Source: Asaia sp003994335 (GTDB lineage: Bacteria > Pseudomonadota > Alphaproteobacteria > Acetobacterales > Acetobacteraceae). From it: a DNA stretch of 64,000 nucleotides. The position numbers and the translations under genes are program-made. Under the pieces are notes generated by a model that ran no database searches, had not been told where the DNA came from, and was given only the letters and a program-made list of their open reading frames with translations. Position 1 is the stretch's first letter. The number at the start of each line of letters is the position of its first letter. The stretch spans positions 1-64,000 of the forward strand of contig NZ_JBBCOR010000005.1 in NCBI RefSeq assembly GCF_037151175.1, in the 5' to 3' direction. Shown in pieces: positions 8,096 through 16,296 of this stretch.

Positions 8096-8751
8096 GACAG
8101 GCCTGCCTGAGCGTACCGGGCGAGGATGGCGGCGGCGTCGGGCGGCAGACCGCCCAGGCTTGCATCGGGCGTGGCCCAGCTGCTCGCGCCCACACCCTGC
8201 TCGCTTTCCGAACGCAGGAGCGGATCGCCGCGCTGGGCTGTGTAGAACAGCGCACGGGCCGTTGAGAGCGTGGCGGCGCGGATATCGGCGGGCACGGTCG
8301 CGGCCAGAGCATTGCCCTGTACGTCTTTCATACCCGGCACGATCCAGCCACCTCGATAGGTCACGCGGTAGCACCCCGGCCACCACCAGGCTCCCTGCAG
8401 GAGCGACGGGCAGAGCAGGCCGGACAATGCGCCGGATTCCCAGCCATCCGGCCCGGGATCGAGGGCGAAACCGTCCTGCGTTACGTCGCCGATCGAGATC
8501 AGCGGCGTGACGGCCAGGGCGAGAGACAGGCGGCGCTCGCCATCCCCGACGCGCAGGGTCTGGCGATACAGACCCGCCAGGACCGGGCGACCCAGCGTGG
8601 ATTGAACAAGCGCCGTGGCCTGGGCCAGATACTCGCTTAGCGCCGGGTCGCTGATCTGAGCGGCAGGCTCGCCCGACAGCTGCTCGCGCAATGCGGCGAG
8701 CGAAGCCAGAGCGAGCCCCTGGGCGGGACTTTCGAGGATGGTGAGCGTCAT
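8092..8751 (-). CDS. Phage head-tail connector (HK97 gp6-like adaptor)
   Basis: The 219-residue protein starts at ATG 8751, 12 bases after the capsid gene. The segment SDPALSEYLAQATALVQSTL is the N-terminal helix seen in gp6-like DNA-packaging adaptors, and a YRVTYRGGWIVPGM segment in the middle matches the Tyr/Gly-rich hairpin (VTYxAGW) common to this family. A helical C-terminus follows (PADIRAATLSTARALFYTAQ). These proteins form a ring beneath the portal after packaging. It is followed by the head-closure gene with overlapping stop and start, so the two are probably translationally coupled. Confidence 0.7.
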   Translation of the reverse strand: MTLTILESPAQGLALASLAALREQLSGEPAAQISDPALSEYLAQATALVQSTLGRPVLAGLYRQTLRVGDGERRLSLALAVTPLISIGDVTQDGFALDPGPDGWESGALSGLLCPSLLQGAWWWPGCYRVTYRGGWIVPGMKDVQGNALAATVPADIRAATLSTARALFYTAQRGDPLLRSESEQGVGASSWATPDASLGGLPPDAAAILARYAQAGLS

Positions 8752-8765
8752 GGCGAAGCCCCCGA

Positions 8766-9971
8766 TCAGGCTTTCTTTGCCGCCGTGGCATCCGGCGGAA
8801 GGGTACCGGTGATGAAGGATTGCTGACGATAAACGACGAGGCCGGTACGTTCTTCGATACGAACGGTGACCATATTCTTCTCGAAGTCGTCACCCACCGT
8901 GGCAACCTCGACCGCGACGGATTGCCGGTCGAAAATCTGCGCACCGGTGGCAAAGGCACCCACCAGAAAATCGCCCTGTCGGATCGTGTTGCTGACGACA
9001 ACCGGCAGACCCCACAGGGACCGCGTCGCGACGGATTGCGGGTCGCTGAGGACATAGCGGCCGATGCCGTCCTTGACGGAGGTGATACGAAACCAGTCGA
9101 TCTCGTGCAGGACGATGCCGGTTGCCGGGTAGAGCGACAGCGAAGCCTGCAGCATGGCCATCCGGATCGTATCGAAAGCGGCATCCGGGACCGCAAGACC
9201 GGCTGGCGCCGCAAAAGCTGTAGCCTGCTTCATAAGACCGAGGATATTCGCCCCGGTCCCGTCGCCGTACATGAACTGGTATTCCTCGACCTGTTCGAGC
9301 CCTGCGACGCCCTGCGCATTGATGATCGAGACGAGTTCAGGAGCATCGTCGAGAGCTTGCTTCGAGGCCTTGAACAAATGGGCAATGACCGCGACATTCG
9401 CCCGGCTGAGCTCGAAACTCATATCCGAATACGGCTTGGCCGCGCCTTCAGCAACCGGCGTGGCCTTATTGTCGAAGCTCTTCTGCCGGACGAATTCGAT
9501 AATGGGTGACGAAGTCGCTCCGGAGGGGATGAGACTACGCAAGGTGGGTTGCGGCAGGCGGATCATATCGATACCCGACAGGCGCATCGCAGGAATGAGG
9601 GATGTTCCGGCAGACGTCGTCGCGCCCATGGTCGCAGGCCCTGTCGTCAGCGCCTTTCGCTCCATCTCAGTCCTGATCCGCCCCTGGAATGAAGATTTGA
9701 GGTCGCGTGCCGCATCGCTGGCCATGAACTCTTCGCCAAGCGTCAGGGCCGTATCCTCAGACGGTTCGCGCCGGCGGGCGGCTCTCTGTTCCAGATCGGT
9801 CAGACGGGTAGAGAGCCCACTCATTTCGGCCAAGGCCTTGTCTGCGCTGGCCTTGGTTTCTTCCGTGACCTTGCCGAGATTGCGTAGCTCTGTTGTCGAG
9901 GCTTCGGCAAAACGCTTGACCTCATCGGTGGCGGCCCTGAGTTCGCGGGCGGCCTGTTCGTAATCAGACAT
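8766..9971 (-). CDS. HK97-family phage major capsid protein
   Basis: The 401-residue protein starts at ATG 9971 (MSDYEQAARELRAATDEVKR). Residues 1 to about 95 are a coiled-coil delta domain, the internal scaffold removed by the prohead protease in HK97-type heads. Then follows a capsid fold with a TSAGTSLIPAM entry, the SFDNKATPVAEGAAKPYSDM E-loop region, DDAPELVSIINAQ (spine helix) and the RSLWGLPVVVSNTIRQGDFL and TVRIEERTGLVVYRQQSFIT strands. These are standard landmarks of the family and leave little doubt. The protease gene is upstream but separated by a plus-strand cargo gene and a terminator. Confidence 0.93.
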   Translation of the reverse strand: MSDYEQAARELRAATDEVKRFAEASTTELRNLGKVTEETKASADKALAEMSGLSTRLTDLEQRAARRREPSEDTALTLGEEFMASDAARDLKSSFQGRIRTEMERKALTTGPATMGATTSAGTSLIPAMRLSGIDMIRLPQPTLRSLIPSGATSSPIIEFVRQKSFDNKATPVAEGAAKPYSDMSFELSRANVAVIAHLFKASKQALDDAPELVSIINAQGVAGLEQVEEYQFMYGDGTGANILGLMKQATAFAAPAGLAVPDAAFDTIRMAMLQASLSLYPATGIVLHEIDWFRITSVKDGIGRYVLSDPQSVATRSLWGLPVVVSNTIRQGDFLVGAFATGAQIFDRQSVAVEVATVGDDFEKNMVTVRIEERTGLVVYRQQSFITGTLPPDATAAKKA

Positions 9972-9985
9972 AGGGTAATCCTCAT

Positions 9986-10010
9986 AAAAAAAGGGCGCCC
10001 AGATGCGCCC
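9986..10010 (-). terminator. Rho-independent terminator upstream of the capsid gene
   Basis: On the minus strand GGGCGC, a six-base loop and GCGCCC are followed by seven T residues. It ends only 15 bases before the capsid start codon. Together with the opposing cargo gene at 10110-10388 it splits the head operon into two transcription units unless phage antitermination is used. Confidence 0.8.
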
Positions 10011-10109
10011 TGAAGAAATAGATGATTGAAGTTCGTATCGACGATGCAGTCCGGATCGCGTAGCGTCAGAGCAAGGCAGGACTAGAAGAATTTTCTAAAA
10101 GGATCAGTC

Positions 10110-10388
10110 ATGACATTCGACGATGCCAGAGCTGCCGTAGAGTTTTATTTGAGCAGATCTGACAAACCACTTCAGATCGTTTTCGAACAGGAATTCGAGA
10201 GCGGGTGGTGTTTTCGTTATCAGTCAGAACGCTTCCTCAAGACACACGATCCCGATGATCAGCTTACCGGCAGCGTGCCTCTCATTGTCGACCGAAAGAC
10301 AGGCAAGATCCGCGTCTGTCCAACCGACAGCCCCCTGGAAGATAATCTTGCTTATTACGCCCGGACCGGATCGTTCCCGCGCAAATAA
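10110..10388 (+). CDS. Imm35/YrhB-like small protein, plus-strand cargo gene in the head operon
   Basis: The 92-residue protein starts at ATG 10110 after AAGGATCAGTC. It has an N-terminal helix (MTFDDARAAVEFYLSR), a strand pattern with ESGWCFRYQSERFLKT, then GSVPLIVDRKTGKIRVCPT and LAYYARTGSFPRK. The aromatic strand pair, the central 'G-x-x-P-x-x-V-D-r-x-t-G' motif and the closing 'Y...G' are what I recall of Imm35/YrhB-domain proteins, some of which neutralise polymorphic toxins. It is transcribed against its neighbours, between the prohead protease and the capsid gene, and is flanked by a terminator, so it is cargo (a moron) rather than a morphogenesis gene. No toxin partner is visible. The family call is moderately sure. 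Confidence 0.6.
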   Translation: MTFDDARAAVEFYLSRSDKPLQIVFEQEFESGWCFRYQSERFLKTHDPDDQLTGSVPLIVDRKTGKIRVCPTDSPLEDNLAYYARTGSFPRK

Positions 10389-10419
10389 CCCGCTTCCTAG
10401 CGAAGCAGCCCGAACCGGA

Positions 10420-11028
10420 TCAGCGGAGGCTCGCATACGGGCGAGATCTGACTGCATTGAGGAGACTACGGCTGGCGGCGCGAAGCTCTGCCGCCAGATC
10501 GGGCAGCTGCGGCCCCTCCGGATAAAACCGCCTGCGCATTTCGGTCACGCGGGCGAGCGCATTTGACGGGTCATCCACGAGGCTGACTTCGTGCAGATCC
10601 ACCGCCTTGATGTGGCGGCGCGGTCCGCCCGGCTCGGTGCCCTGGGCTGCCCCGTTCTTGCGCACGGAAAAGCCGATGGAGAGGCCGCCGAGCGCGCCGT
10701 CCTTGACCAGACCGTAAAGCCTGCGCCCGTAATCGGTATCCATGCCAGACAGACGCCCGCGCAGATGCAGGCCGTGCGCGTCTTCGCTGGCATCCTCCCA
10801 CACGCCCACGGGCAGGCCGTCACCGCCGAAAAACCCGTGCATGACGTGCATGGGGATGCCGCGGCCTTGCGCCTTGCGCTCGGCCAGCGTCTCGGCAAAG
10901 GCACCGGGCAGGACGATATCGCCATGCGCGTCCTGATGGCCGAACACGCTGCCATAGCCCTCGAAGCTGCCCTCTTTCGCGTCGGGCGCAAACTTCCACT
11001 CGAAAGCAGCGGCCAGATATTCACTCAT
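10420..11028 (-). CDS. HK97-family prohead (capsid maturation) protease
   Basis: Two ATGs (11034 and 11028) are in frame; a GGGAG element lies six bases before the second, so 11028 is chosen. The 202-residue protein carries the U35-family landmarks: FEGYGSVFGHQDAHGDIVLP at the N-terminus, a catalytic-type His in MHVMHG, a Ser in GGLSIGFSV and the DLHEVSLVDDPSNALA strand. It cleaves the delta domain of the capsid protein during head maturation. It overlaps the end of the portal reading frame, as usual in HK97-type modules. The C-terminal 35 residues are a basic helix that is normally removed by self-processing. Confidence 0.9.
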   Translation of the reverse strand: MSEYLAAAFEWKFAPDAKEGSFEGYGSVFGHQDAHGDIVLPGAFAETLAERKAQGRGIPMHVMHGFFGGDGLPVGVWEDASEDAHGLHLRGRLSGMDTDYGRRLYGLVKDGALGGLSIGFSVRKNGAAQGTEPGGPRRHIKAVDLHEVSLVDDPSNALARVTEMRRRFYPEGPQLPDLAAELRAASRSLLNAVRSRPYASLR

Positions 11029-11344
11029 TGTCATCTCCCGTGATGCCGGATCTGCCGGGCGTTGGATTCCTGGCGGGCGGGTCTTGCGCTCCTAAGCCCG
11101 TCAGGGTGCGGGGCTTGCCGATATCGGCAAGCGGGATCATCTGGGCCTGCACCATGAGCACATCGCCGCCCGGCATCGGGGCAAGGTTGTCATTGGCGCG
11201 GGCCTCGTTGACGGTCATCCAGCCCGAGCGCAGCGCGGTTTGCATGTAGCCCGCGCGCGCCATGCTATCGCCGCGCAACAGCGCATCCACATTGAACCGG
11301 GCGAAATAGCGGTCACGCTCGGCGGGCGAGAGCAGGCAGCGCAA
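11021..11344 (-). pseudogene. Portal protein, C-terminal fragment (out of frame)
   Basis: A 107-codon frame, first possible start TTG 11344, carries the normal C-terminal end of an HK97-type portal: CLLSPAERDRYFARFNVDAL, SGWMTVNEARANDNLAPM and PGGDVLMVQAQMIPL. It overlaps the N-terminal portal frame by 32 bases and is shifted by +1. Fusing the two with one base skipped near 11344 restores an unbroken portal of about 437 residues. There is no ribosome site here, so the fragment is unlikely to be made on its own. It is either a frameshift mutation, a sequence error or, less likely, a programmed +1 shift. Confidence 0.75.
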
Positions 11345-12341
11345 CGGCTTGCTCGATGCGTTGCAGCCAGGGCATGAGGCCGTATTGCAGGAACCAGAGA
11401 TTCATTTGTTCCAGCCCGGTGCCCCAGGCCGTGGATTTGTCCATGGCCCCGATCATGACCGGCTGCACCCCGAACCACCGGCAAAGCGTCGCAACGCCCA
11501 GCTGGCGGGTTTGCAGGAGTTGCAGGTCCTCGGCCCTGAGCCCGATGCTCTCGACCTTCCACCCGCCCTCGAGCAGGGGCGTCTTGCCCGCATTCATCGC
11601 GCCCGAGTAATCGGCCAGAATGGTCTTGGCCTGCTCCTTCTGCGGCAGGGTGAGATAGGTCGGGGCTGAGATATAGGTTTGCGAGAGCAGCCCGTTTCTG
11701 AACATGCGCCCCGCCGTTTCCTCTGCAGCGAGTGCGGCGCCGATGGATTGCCGCCCGGCCGTGATGGGCGAGATGCCCATGAGGCCGTCGAAACAGAAAC
11801 CCTTGATGTGGAAGATCTGGCCCTCATCGAGGATGAGCGTTTTGCCCTGATAGCTGTAGCGGTAGACCAAGGCGCCGGTCGCCCTGTCACGCTGCACCGT
11901 CATGCGATCGGGGCGCAGCGGGTTGAGCGCCACGATCTGGCCGTCACTGCGCCGCATGACCTGAGCGAACCCATTGCCCCAAGCGAGGCAGCACGCGGCC
12001 ATGCACGACCAGAACTCGATCGGCGTCATATCGGCATTGGGCGCGCGGGCCAGCACGCGATAAAGCGGATGATCGCGGGCCAGAGACGATTGCCCGTCGC
12101 CCTGCTGCTCGTGCAGCTTGAGCGGCATCGAGCCGATGGTTTCGGACAGGAGCCGGATACACGCCCAGACCGTGTCGAGTTGGAGCGCGGTATCGACCGA
12201 GACGCTCTGCCCCGCAATGCTGGCTCCGCCTGCCATGAAAGCGCCGAGGCGCAGATCGGTCAGCGATACGCCCGTGACGGAGTGAAAAGCCGCGCTTGCG
12301 GCCTTGTAGGCCATGCCGCGCAGTCTTGTGGCGATGCTCAT
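11313..12341 (-). CDS. Phage portal protein (HK97 family), N-terminal 80%; frameshifted
   Basis: The 342-codon frame starts at ATG 12341, overlapping the stop of the large terminase gene. The landmarks are those of HK97 portals: TALQLDTVWACIRLLSETIG, SMPLKLHEQQ, HPLYRVLARAPNADMTPIEF, WGNGFAQVMR, IFHIKGFCFDGLMGISPI, NGLLSQTYISAPTYLT and AMDKSTAWGTGLEQMNLWF. After LMPWLQRIEQA the sense ends in ten unrelated residues, whereas the expected continuation lies in the +1 frame at 11021-11344. A portal missing its C-terminal region would not be expected to assemble, so if the shift is real this prophage cannot make normal heads. Confidence 0.88.
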   Translation of the reverse strand: MSIATRLRGMAYKAASAAFHSVTGVSLTDLRLGAFMAGGASIAGQSVSVDTALQLDTVWACIRLLSETIGSMPLKLHEQQGDGQSSLARDHPLYRVLARAPNADMTPIEFWSCMAACCLAWGNGFAQVMRRSDGQIVALNPLRPDRMTVQRDRATGALVYRYSYQGKTLILDEGQIFHIKGFCFDGLMGISPITAGRQSIGAALAAEETAGRMFRNGLLSQTYISAPTYLTLPQKEQAKTILADYSGAMNAGKTPLLEGGWKVESIGLRAEDLQLLQTRQLGVATLCRWFGVQPVMIGAMDKSTAWGTGLEQMNLWFLQYGLMPWLQRIEQAVALPALARRA

Positions 12342-14038
12342 ACGGCAATGATCCCGGTTGAAAGAAAATCATCCATCCGGCCGCCACCGGGCGGCTCGGG
12401 GTTGCGGCTCATCAGCGTGACGGCATTGAGCAGCGCCATCAGCGGGTCGATCTTGAGATAGCCCGCCGCCTGTTTGGTGATGATGATGGCATTGCCTCTC
12501 GGCTCCACTTTTGCGTTCGAGACGGCCCAAGCCATGATGGGCCGCGCACCGTGGCAGAGCGTGCCATCCGCCAGCTTGGGCTCGGCGGTCTTGATGGCAC
12601 CCGAAAGCGTCCAGCCCTGCGAGATACCCACCACGCGCTCATGCGCGATGCCGATTGCGGCCAGCGCATCGACAATGGCGCCGACGCCCATCGGGTCGAG
12701 CCCCACGATCGCGAGCTTGTTGCTCTGGTCGATCGTGCCGAGTACCGCCACCAGCTGGTCGATATCGGTGCCGGGCTCGGCCGTGATGACCAGATCGCCC
12801 TGCGTCTCGAAGTCGCGCAGCTGGCTGGCCTCACGCTTGCGAAGCGCCAGCACACCCTCGAACACCCAGCTTTTCTGCCAGTGCAGCCACTGGCCGGTTA
12901 TACGATCACGCCCGAGGATGGCGAGCGACAGCAGATCGTCGAGCCCGCCGCCGTCGATGCCTGCCACGATCACCTCGCAGCGTTCGATAAGGGCCTCGAG
13001 GGTCAGCGTGTCGTCGCCTGCGCCCTGCCAGTAATCGGCACCCACCCAGCGATCGGAGCGCAGGGCCAAACCAATCTCGACATTGAGATGCTGCGAGGCC
13101 CAGCTGGCCAGCTCGCCCACGCCTTTCTCGCGTGCATCCTCATACTCGCGCTTGAGGCGGTCCAGCGTGATCGACCGCCCCAGATTGGGCAGGACCATCG
13201 GCCAGTAGGCGGGATCTTCCCAGGGCGCGGCCTCGCCAGGCAGTTTGGAGGGCTGCTGGATATCGGGCGGCAATTCGTACAGGACCGGCAGAACCGGCTG
13301 GAAGCGTTTGCCGTCGCGGATCTCGCGTGCGCGGATGAGATCCTGCGCGAACACGCCCCGAGGCGGCCCGTCGCTCTGGGTCGTGATGATGGCGAGGAAC
13401 GCCTCGGGCTGCGAGATCATGCCGCCACGTATCTGGCGCATGACGCTGCCCGCATCGTTGCGCATGGCGATCACATGCTGCTCATCCACCAGCACGCCTG
13501 CGGGCTTCACGCCAGTCATGACGTCCGGGCTGAACGCCTTGACCTGCAGCGTCGCCCCGGTCGCATGAAATCTTAGGCGTTTGAGATGCTGCTGCACCTG
13601 AAAGCACCGCATCAGCGTGCGGTCGTTCTGCACCATGCCGAGCGCCTGGCTGAAGGCGAGATCGGCGATTTCCTTGGTCGGCGCGACGATCAGGAATTCG
13701 GCGTTCGGGCGTTCATTGACGATTACGGCCGTTAGCATCAGCCCGGCGCCGTTGGTCGTCTTGCTGTTCTTTTTCGGCACCAGGAGGAACAGTTCCTGGA
13801 TGGCGCGCATACCCGTGTCAGGGTCGAGCGCGCCGAACAGGGCCGAGACGATCTCGCGGAACCAGTCGCCGCAGGCTTCGGCCATGGCGGGCGTGCCCGG
13901 CACGTCAGGAATGCGCAGCCGGTCGAAGCAGCGCACGGCCCGCGCCGCGAGAACGGGATTGACCGGCTCCAGATCCGGCAGGAGGGACCGGGCAGCACGC
14001 AAACGCGCCTCCCAGTCCTTCCGGCTCAGATCCAGCAT
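12338..14038 (-). CDS. Phage terminase large subunit (DNA-packaging ATPase/nuclease)
   Basis: The 566-residue protein starts at ATG 14038, directly after the small subunit. Walker A is VPKKNSKTT at residues 87-95, Walker B with the catalytic Glu is GVLVDE at 181-186, and the coupling motif is ITTQSD near 218. The nuclease domain opens with IDGGGLDD at 361-368 and has an acidic LDPMGVGAIVD farther on. This is the Terminase_1 architecture that packages DNA through the portal. The stop overlaps the portal start (ATGA type). Length is typical of the family and no key residue seems lost. Confidence 0.92.
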   Translation of the reverse strand: MLDLSRKDWEARLRAARSLLPDLEPVNPVLAARAVRCFDRLRIPDVPGTPAMAEACGDWFREIVSALFGALDPDTGMRAIQELFLLVPKKNSKTTNGAGLMLTAVIVNERPNAEFLIVAPTKEIADLAFSQALGMVQNDRTLMRCFQVQQHLKRLRFHATGATLQVKAFSPDVMTGVKPAGVLVDEQHVIAMRNDAGSVMRQIRGGMISQPEAFLAIITTQSDGPPRGVFAQDLIRAREIRDGKRFQPVLPVLYELPPDIQQPSKLPGEAAPWEDPAYWPMVLPNLGRSITLDRLKREYEDAREKGVGELASWASQHLNVEIGLALRSDRWVGADYWQGAGDDTLTLEALIERCEVIVAGIDGGGLDDLLSLAILGRDRITGQWLHWQKSWVFEGVLALRKREASQLRDFETQGDLVITAEPGTDIDQLVAVLGTIDQSNKLAIVGLDPMGVGAIVDALAAIGIAHERVVGISQGWTLSGAIKTAEPKLADGTLCHGARPIMAWAVSNAKVEPRGNAIIITKQAAGYLKIDPLMALLNAVTLMSRNPEPPGGGRMDDFLSTGIIAV

Positions 14039-14039
14039 G

Positions 14040-14390
14040 TCAGTTCCTTCTGTTCATCGGGGGCAGATCGTCGCCCCAGCCGCTATCGAGGCCGGGTAGG
14101 GCAGGTTGATCGTCGCGCGAAGCTGCGAGCCGGGCATGGGCATAAGGGAGCGCGGCCTTGGCGGCATCGGCGCGGATGGCGGCAGCCAGACCGCGATTGC
14201 GGTAGATATGCGTGAGGAAAGTGAGCGGTGAGCAGGCCTCGAGTTGCTGCGGGCTCATACCGCTCAGGGCATCGAGGCCGGGTGCAAGCGCCGAAGGATC
14301 GACCACGAGCGGGCCGTTCCAGTCCACCTGCTTCTTGTTCCGGCTGCCCTTTTTGCGTCCGGCGCCAGGACGCGCGCCACCGTGAGCCAT
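14040..14390 (-). CDS. Phage terminase small subunit
   Basis: The 116-residue protein starts at ATG 14390 after AAAGGGAGC. The N-terminus ARPGAGRKKGSRNKKQ is the basic motif often found at the start of small terminases, and the C-terminal half has short helices (SPLTFLTHIYRNRG, ADAAKAALPYAHARL) that resemble those of Terminase_2-like subunits. It lies one base before the large subunit, between an HNH gene and the packaging ATPase, as in many HK97-like phages. It should recognise the packaging start site on concatemeric DNA. Confidence 0.8.
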   Translation of the reverse strand: MAHGGARPGAGRKKGSRNKKQVDWNGPLVVDPSALAPGLDALSGMSPQQLEACSPLTFLTHIYRNRGLAAAIRADAAKAALPYAHARLAASRDDQPALPGLDSGWGDDLPPMNRRN

Positions 14391-14506
14391 TTATGCTCCC
14401 TTTCCTTGATAACTTGATTTCCTTGATAGACCGGAAAATCTGCGGCTGAGCCTTGCGCGGTTGCGGGGGTAGGGTCCGGTCGGACTTTCGACCCGCCCCC
14501 TCGGGG

Positions 14507-14833
14507 TCAGCGGGTCGGGGTTTCGCGGGTGCGGATGGCCCGGACGCGGGCCGTCTTGGTGCTGTGGCAGGAGCCGCAGAGCAGCCGGATATTGCCCGGA
14601 TCAAGCGGTGCGCCGCCGTCTTTCAGTTCATGGATATGATCGCCGAAGATCCGGCATCCGGTGCGGCCGCAGACCTCGCAGCGTCGGCCACGTTGGGCCA
14701 GAAGGCAGGAGATAAGGCTACGCCATTCGCGTTTTAGATAGACACAATCGGGAGATTTGGATCCGAGGCTCGCAATCGCGACATCTAAAGGTCGCACTTT
14801 TGCACACGAAGTGAGAAGAGACATTTTAGGCAT
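14507..14833 (-). CDS. HNH endonuclease of the packaging module
   Basis: Starts are possible at ATG 14833 (MPKMSLLTS) or ATG 14824; the longer is given. The 108-residue product has a zinc-binding HNH core: CEVCGRTG, then FGDHIHELKDGGAPLDPGNI, then LLCGSCHSTKTARV. Such proteins sit next to the terminase in HK97-type phages, where in some phages they act with the terminase in cutting DNA at cos or pac. It is convergent or divergent with nothing on its strand: the FRG-domain gene begins 43-54 bases upstream on the opposite strand, so the two share an intergenic promoter region. Confidence 0.85.
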   Translation of the reverse strand: MPKMSLLTSCAKVRPLDVAIASLGSKSPDCVYLKREWRSLISCLLAQRGRRCEVCGRTGCRIFGDHIHELKDGGAPLDPGNIRLLCGSCHSTKTARVRAIRTRETPTR

Positions 14834-14887
14834 TTATGCTATGATTTCTTTATAGCTTCTGATTGATATGATAAAATGGAGTGTAAT

Positions 14888-15763
14888 ATGCAAGGATTCG
14901 AAGAAATATTTGTCGATGTGAAGAGCACAGAGGACTTTCTTCAGGTAATATTTGACTATACGGAAAAATACGAAGACCTGAAGTGTTACAGAGGGCAGGG
15001 AAGCTACGAATGGAAAAATATACCTTCCTTGCTTAGAGACGATAATGCGCAGCTTCTTGACAACGAAAAGTCAGCTATCAGGGAATTAATAACAATACAT
15101 CCCGAAGAATTTTCCAAAGATGGAACAATGTTTGATCGGCTAGTCAGAATGCAGCATTTCGGATTGCCCACGAGATTGCTAGACGTGACTAGAAACCCGC
15201 TTATTGCGCTCTATTTTGCCACGGATTCTCAGGATAAAGATGGATCGATCATTTGTTACTCTGTACCCGAGGAAAAGCAAAAATTTTACGATAGCGATAC
15301 TATAAGCTGCTTAGCAAATCTTTCAAATTTGACAGCCAAAGATAAAGACGATCTTTTCACGGCTTTTGAATTGCTTGTGGTGCAAGAGCAAAAATACTGG
15401 ATTAGAAACTTTAACCATGATTACGACGTATCTAAGCGACTTCTACACTTTATTCGTCAAGAAAAGCCATATTTCGAACCGAAAATAGATCCATCCGATT
15501 TGCTCGGAAATTACTATGTTCATCCAAAATTGAATAATCCAAGAATAATTGCGCAATCAGGAGGATTTATGATGTTTGGACTGTTTTATGATAACACACA
15601 GAGCGGAAAGCCTATATTGGAATATAAAATAAGAATACCAGCTAAATCAAAAACTCGTCTTCGTCGTGAAATAGAACTCCTTGGTATTACTGATAGTGCT
15701 ATTTTTCCTGACCTGGAAAGGGCAGCTAAACGCATAAGGAGTAGGTATTCTAACTTTGAATAA
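14888..15763 (+). CDS. FRG-domain protein, AT-rich cargo gene
   Basis: ATG 14888 follows a GGAG by six bases and is preferred over ATG 14876, giving 291 residues. The FRG domain covers about residues 34-115, with the name-giving YRGQ motif, PSLLRDD, a Glu-containing helix and MQHFGLPTRLLDVT followed by NPLIALYFATD. The C-terminal part is unassigned. The gene is far more AT-rich than its neighbours (codons such as ATA, AAA, TTA are frequent) and is read against the late operon, the signature of recently acquired cargo. FRG domains are of unknown biochemical function and turn up in prophages and defence islands. A role in superinfection exclusion is a guess from context. Confidence 0.8.
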   Translation: MQGFEEIFVDVKSTEDFLQVIFDYTEKYEDLKCYRGQGSYEWKNIPSLLRDDNAQLLDNEKSAIRELITIHPEEFSKDGTMFDRLVRMQHFGLPTRLLDVTRNPLIALYFATDSQDKDGSIICYSVPEEKQKFYDSDTISCLANLSNLTAKDKDDLFTAFELLVVQEQKYWIRNFNHDYDVSKRLLHFIRQEKPYFEPKIDPSDLLGNYYVHPKLNNPRIIAQSGGFMMFGLFYDNTQSGKPILEYKIRIPAKSKTRLRREIELLGITDSAIFPDLERAAKRIRSRYSNFE

Positions 15764-16296
15764 CCTAAACTACGCGCACACAGGAAAGCAAAATAGCTGA
15801 CATGTGCACATTGATTATTTTAGAAAGTGAAGGATGGCGCGCAGTGGATTTTTCTAGCGTTCGCTGCGCAGGCTTTTTTGAGGCTAGGCTTTAGCTGTGA
15901 GGTGGTTGATGTCGAATTTGAATTCGATTTCCCGCTATTCTCAGAAATGTGAGCCCAAAATTGGTCGAGTACTCAGGCGCTTGTCGCCCATTTTTGCAAG
16001 CCTATGACCCCAATTAGCGGTATCAGGACTGAATGCCACGTCCAATCGGTCGATAGGCTGAGCTATTGGACAGGACAAAATTCGCCGCTTTCGCGTGCCT
16101 CGATCAGGCGTAAACAAACGGTGAACGGACTGGAGAAGATGAAGACAGCCCTGTGCGCTTCTCAGGAGGAGCGACCGAAATGTTAGTTGGTGCATCTAGT
16201 ATCTAGGCAGAAAAAAGACGTCTAGCCTTTAAGCTAATCGTCTCGCGAGAATGCCACTTGAAATACTGCAAAAACCAACAAAAGCAACATTAAAAA
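15764..16296. other. Gene-poor stretch flanking the FRG-domain cargo
   Basis: About 530 bases without a supported gene. Two short frames (15941-16195 minus, 16004-16186 plus) overlap each other, lack ribosome sites and resemble nothing I know. The first 150 bases are AT-rich like the FRG gene, then composition returns to that of the prophage. I see no transposase fragment or clear terminal repeats; it may be the remainder of the acquired segment. Confidence 0.4.

Noticed and set aside
7772..9214. A 480-codon minus-strand frame through the capsid and connector genes
   Set aside because: Only the last 107 codons are a separate gene; upstream it is the wrong frame of the capsid and connector genes, rich in Arg, Pro and Ser.
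15941..16195. An 84-codon minus-strand frame beside the FRG gene, considered as an insertion-sequence remnant
   Set aside because: No transposase motif, no terminal inverted repeats or target duplication could be seen.
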